From assembly GCA_013813145.1 (NCBI GenBank), contig JACCSE010000315.1, positions 1 to 7,000 on the forward strand: a DNA stretch of 7,000 nt, read 5' to 3'. The position numbers and the translations under genes were made by a program. Below the pieces are notes generated by a model. That model had not been told where the DNA came from and made no database searches. It saw nothing but the letters and a program-made list of their open reading frames with translations. Of this stretch, positions 5,245 to 7,000 are shown piece after piece. This DNA is from Gemmatimonadales bacterium (GTDB taxonomy: Bacteria > Gemmatimonadota > Gemmatimonadetes > Gemmatimonadales > GWC2-71-9). Within the stretch, counting starts at the first letter, position 1, and each line of letters begins with the position of its first letter.

Positions 5245-6275
5245 CCGCGGAAGGGGCGCCGCGCCAGCTCAGCCTGCTGCCCGAGCAGGCGCGTCCCGCG
5301 CTCAGAATTCTGGATCAACGCGAGCGCGGCACCCGGTTCATCCGGCTCTCCGTGCGTTCGGTGCTCAATTCGCCGGCCACCACCGGCATGGGTTTCTGGT
5401 CGGTGAACCCCTACGTCGGCTGCGAGTTCGGCTGCACCTACTGCTATGCCCGGGACACCCACCGCTACACCATCGAGCGCATGGGCGAGCGGAGGCCGGG
5501 CCCCGCATGGCTCGACTTCGAGCGGCGCATCCTGGTCAAGACCGAAGTGGCCGAGGTACTGGCCAAGACGCTGGACCCGTCCCGACTGGGCGACGCCTCG
5601 CTCGTCATCGGCACGGCCACCGATCCCTACCAGCCCGTCGAGCGGCGTTTTCGGCTCACCCGCGCCGTTCTCGAGCTGCTGCTCCAATATCGGGGGCTCT
5701 CCATCGGCCTGATCACCAAGTCCCCGCTGGTTACCCGGGACATCGCCGTGCTCCAGGCGCTCTCGGCGCGGCACGAGGTGAGCGTCAACATCTCGCTCGC
5801 CACCATGGATGCCCGGCTGGCGCGCCGGCTCGAGCTCCGCTCGCCGGTGCCGTCGGCCCGCATCCGGGCGCTTCGGCGCCTCATCGAAGGCGGCGTGCAT
5901 GCGGGACTGCTGGTGGCGCCGATCGTCCCGGGGATCACCGACGATCGCGCCGGCCTGAGCCGGCTCATGGGGGCGGCGAAGGAGGCGGGTGCCCGCTACG
6001 TGGTCGGGTCGGCGCTCCGGCTCGGTCCCGCGGCGCGGCACCGCTTCCTTCCCGTGCTCGCCGAGGAATTTCCCGAGCTGGCCGAACGGTATCGGCAGCA
6101 CTACGGACGGAGCGAGTCGGCGAGCCCGGCGTACCAGGTCGCGCTCAAGCGCCGGCTGCATCGATTGCAGCAGGCCCACGGCTTCCCGGCGGATGAAGGG
6201 ATGCGGCGCCGGCAGCAGCTCGAGGGCCGGCGGCCGCGGGGAGCTTCGGCGGAGGGGCAGGAATCTCTACTCTGA
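5241..6275 (+). CDS. SplB-like radical SAM protein (COG1533 type)
   Basis: A 344-residue cytosolic iron-sulfur enzyme of the radical SAM superfamily, nearest to the Rv2578c/spore-photoproduct-lyase-like group often labelled DNA repair photolyase; the substrate of these non-spore relatives is unknown. The cluster motif CX3CX2C is at C61, C65 and C68 (NPYVGCEFGCTYCYARDTH). Other family marks are GTATDPYQPVE (124-134), LITKSPLVTRD (157-167), NISLATMD (183-190) and VAPIVPGITDD (225-235). I chose GTG 5241 because it overlaps the stop of the small zinc-ribbon gene as GTGA, has GGGGG at 5228-5232 upstream, and leaves the usual N-terminus (QLSLLPE, then about 40 residues before the cluster). The same frame is open back to ATG 4962, but that stretch is Pro/Ala/Arg-rich, contains the promoter and overlaps the zinc-ribbon gene. 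The last residues (after ~325) are low-complexity, and the 3' end overlaps a truncated exporter remnant on the other strand. Confidence 0.9.
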   Translation: MTAEGAPRQLSLLPEQARPALRILDQRERGTRFIRLSVRSVLNSPATTGMGFWSVNPYVGCEFGCTYCYARDTHRYTIERMGERRPGPAWLDFERRILVKTEVAEVLAKTLDPSRLGDASLVIGTATDPYQPVERRFRLTRAVLELLLQYRGLSIGLITKSPLVTRDIAVLQALSARHEVSVNISLATMDARLARRLELRSPVPSARIRALRRLIEGGVHAGLLVAPIVPGITDDRAGLSRLMGAAKEAGARYVVGSALRLGPAARHRFLPVLAEEFPELAERYRQHYGRSESASPAYQVALKRRLHRLQQAHGFPADEGMRRRQQLEGRRPRGASAEGQESLL

Positions 6276-6377
6276 CTCGTTTCGTTCTCGCGCGCGCACC
6301 GGTTTACCCGGGGCGCCCCACAGGAGGTAGATCGCCGCGAAGGCTCCGGCGAGCCGGAGCCGCGACGGTGCGCTCAC
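6267..6377 (-). pseudogene. 5' remnant of an EamA/DMT-family exporter gene
   Basis: A minus-strand frame opens with GTG at 6377-6375, overlapping the TGA of the monooxygenase-like gene (6376-6374) as GTGA, the classic arrangement for a coupled downstream gene. It reads VSAPSRLRLAGAFAAIYLLW and then G, the usual N-terminus and first half-helix of EamA (drug/metabolite transporter) exporters, where the family continues with a Ser-Thr-Tyr-Leu-Ala-Ile-like stretch. Here it switches to a charged sequence (APGKPVRARERNESE) and stops at 6269-6267. About 270 residues and nine membrane helices are missing, so it cannot work as a transporter. The junction is near 6310-6325, beside the palindrome GGGGCGCCCC. 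Confidence 0.6.
6342..6361. repeat. Perfect 9-bp inverted repeat inside the exporter remnant
   Basis: GGCTCCGGC (6342-6350) and GCCGGAGCC (6353-6361) are separated by GA. The hairpin would form in the transcript just after the monooxygenase-like gene and could stop or protect that mRNA. It may equally be chance in codons for Arg, Leu, Ala and Gly. Confidence 0.35.
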
Positions 6378-6694
6378 GATGGAGCCCCTTCGGCTCGGAA
6401 GACCACCTCGTAGTGGCTCACCCGCTCCTCCCGCGCCACCAGGTAACGGTCGTCCTCCGGATAGAAGACCGCCCGCTCGGCATCCTCCCCGGCGAAGCGG
6501 CGGATCGCCTCGAGGGAATCCCACAGCGTCACCAGCAGGAATTCGGCGCGGTCTCCCTCCAGCCGGCGGAGCGCGAGGACGCCCCGGTTGCCCGGCGTGC
6601 CGCCGTACCCGGGAAGCCCGGTGGCATGGAGATACTCGAGATATTCGTCGGCGTCCCGCGCCCGGGTAGCGCCGCGCCAGGTCCGTGCGATCAT
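6374..6694 (-). CDS. Antibiotic biosynthesis monooxygenase-like (ABM) domain protein
   Basis: A 106-residue protein of the dimeric alpha/beta barrel ABM superfamily. It has the first strand MIARTWRGAT, the strand FLLVTLWDSLEAIRRFAGED (52-71) where the W-x-S-x-E-A-I turn is typical, then AVFYPEDDRYL (75-85) and the last strand VSHYEVVF (92-99). Some members are cofactor-free oxygenases or haem-degrading enzymes; this subgroup has no assigned substrate. ATG 6694 is preceded on the minus strand by AGGAGGGGGG (6711-6702). A -10-like TATACT (6730-6725) lies within the operator-like inverted repeat. The gene is divergent from a CGNR-type regulator and originally coupled to an EamA exporter, so the locus reads as a small ligand-responsive detoxification or export unit. 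Confidence 0.85.
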   Translation of the reverse strand: MIARTWRGATRARDADEYLEYLHATGLPGYGGTPGNRGVLALRRLEGDRAEFLLVTLWDSLEAIRRFAGEDAERAVFYPEDDRYLVAREERVSHYEVVFRAEGAPS

Positions 6695-6720
6695 GGCCTT
6701 ACCCCCCTCCTCTCGTTCTG

Positions 6721-6746
6721 CACCAGTATAATTACGTTTACTGGTG
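6721..6746. promoter_or_regulatory. Operator-like inverted repeat between divergent genes
   Basis: CACCAGTA (6721-6728) and TACTGGTG (6739-6746) are perfect 8-bp arms around ten A+T-rich bases. The left arm overlaps a -10-like TATACT on the minus strand for the monooxygenase-like gene. A third identical half-site, TACTGGTG, lies at 6786-6793. The likely binder is the adjacent CGNR-family regulator. Confidence 0.6.
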
Positions 6747-6785
6747 TCAGGGTACGATTTCGAGCCGCACCTGTCAAGAGCGGAA

Positions 6786-6800
6786 TACTGGTGCTATCTT
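6786..6800 (+). promoter_or_regulatory. Extended -10 and half-operator for a leaderless regulator transcript
   Basis: TACTGGTG (6786-6793) repeats the operator half-site and provides the TG of an extended -10, TGCTATCTT (6792-6800). A weak CTGTCA lies at 6771-6776, 18 bases upstream of TATCTT. The ATG at 6807 follows six bases after the -10, with no ribosome site, so the mRNA probably begins at the start codon. Confidence 0.5.
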
Positions 6801-6806
6801 GGCGCC

Positions 6807-7000
6807 ATGACCCCCTTCGAATTCATCGCCGGCCATCCGGCACTCGATTTCGTGAACACCGTGGACTGGACCGACGCCGGTCCACTCGCGGAGCGCGTGG
6901 GCGATTACGCCGACCTGGTACGCTGGGGCGCGGAGGCCGGCCTGCTCCCCAGGCGGGCGGCACAGTGTCTCCGGCGCCGGGCTCTCGCTCGGCCGCGTGA
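6807..7000 (+). CDS. CGNR zinc finger / ABATE-domain transcriptional regulator, N-terminal part
   Basis: Only the first 64 residues lie in the window. They match the N-terminus of the ABATE-domain (DUF1470) proteins that usually end in a CGNR zinc finger and are about 180-200 residues long: FEFIAGHPALDFVNTVDW, then ERVGDYADLVRWGAEAGLL. ABATE is thought to be a ligand- or stress-sensing domain and the CGNR finger to bind DNA; the finger is beyond the edge. The start is fixed by the family N-terminus and by an extended -10 directly before it. It faces the monooxygenase-like gene across an inverted repeat and has a half-site on its own promoter, consistent with autoregulation and control of the divergent unit. 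Confidence 0.85.
   Translation, partial: MTPFEFIAGHPALDFVNTVDWTDAGPLAERVGDYADLVRWGAEAGLLPRRAAQCLRRRALARPR

Noticed and set aside
5100..6179. 359-residue minus-strand frame
   Set aside because: Antisense to the radical SAM gene; no domain, and rich in Arg, Gly and His.
6368..7000. 210-residue plus-strand frame at the right edge
   Set aside because: Antisense to the monooxygenase-like gene, then out of frame with the CGNR/ABATE regulator, whose frame is unmistakable.
1..7000. CRISPR array, tRNA, rRNA, insertion sequence with transposase, replication origin
   Set aside because: Looked for on both strands; no regularly spaced repeats, no cloverleaf, no transposase or integrase coding sequence seen.

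Overview
The window is GC-rich (roughly two thirds G+C by eye) and gene-dense. It looks like a soil or sediment bacterium, most likely Gemmatimonadota or a neighbouring phylum. The grounds are an ECF42-type sigma factor paired with a DGPF protein, a SplB-like radical SAM protein, a RhlE-type helicase, and intergenic repeats of a kind I remember from such metagenomes. The phylum is an inference; no rRNA or other marker gene is present.

Layout. Bases 1-304 hold a copy of a dispersed repeat and no convincing gene. Bases 305-709 (+) encode a stand-alone CheY-like receiver protein. Bases 711-847 are a second intergenic repeat segment flanked by the same ten-base motif on both sides; that motif supplies the stop codon of the receiver gene and of the gene facing it. 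Bases 838-2160 (-) encode an ECF42 sigma factor and 2232-2660 (-) its DGPF/YCII partner, apparently one operon read right to left. A sequence matching the reported ECF42 promoter lies at 2741-2767. Bases 2868-3124 hold a hairpin-forming repeat and the promoter and ribosome binding site of a DEAD-box RNA helicase (3125-4435, +). Bases 4436-4914 are a decayed, frameshifted, lower-GC gene remnant that resembles the C-terminal half of a nucleotidyltransferase-fold protein.

A good sigma-70-type promoter at 5001-5028 then drives two genes. The first is a 56-residue zinc-ribbon protein (5074-5244) whose stop codon overlaps, as GTGA, the GTG start of the second, a SplB-like radical SAM protein (5241-6275). 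The longer open frame that begins at 4962 contains this promoter, so it is not the real start. This coupled pair is the best candidate for something undescribed.

The right end is a divergent regulatory locus. A CGNR/ABATE-family regulator (6807 to beyond the window, +) faces an antibiotic-biosynthesis-monooxygenase-like gene (6374-6694, -). Between them is a perfect 8-bp inverted repeat, with a third copy of the half-site on the regulator's own extended -10. Downstream of the monooxygenase, again with a GTGA overlap, sits only the first ~22 codons of an EamA/DMT-type exporter before the sequence runs into the end of the radical SAM gene: a deletion or assembly scar.
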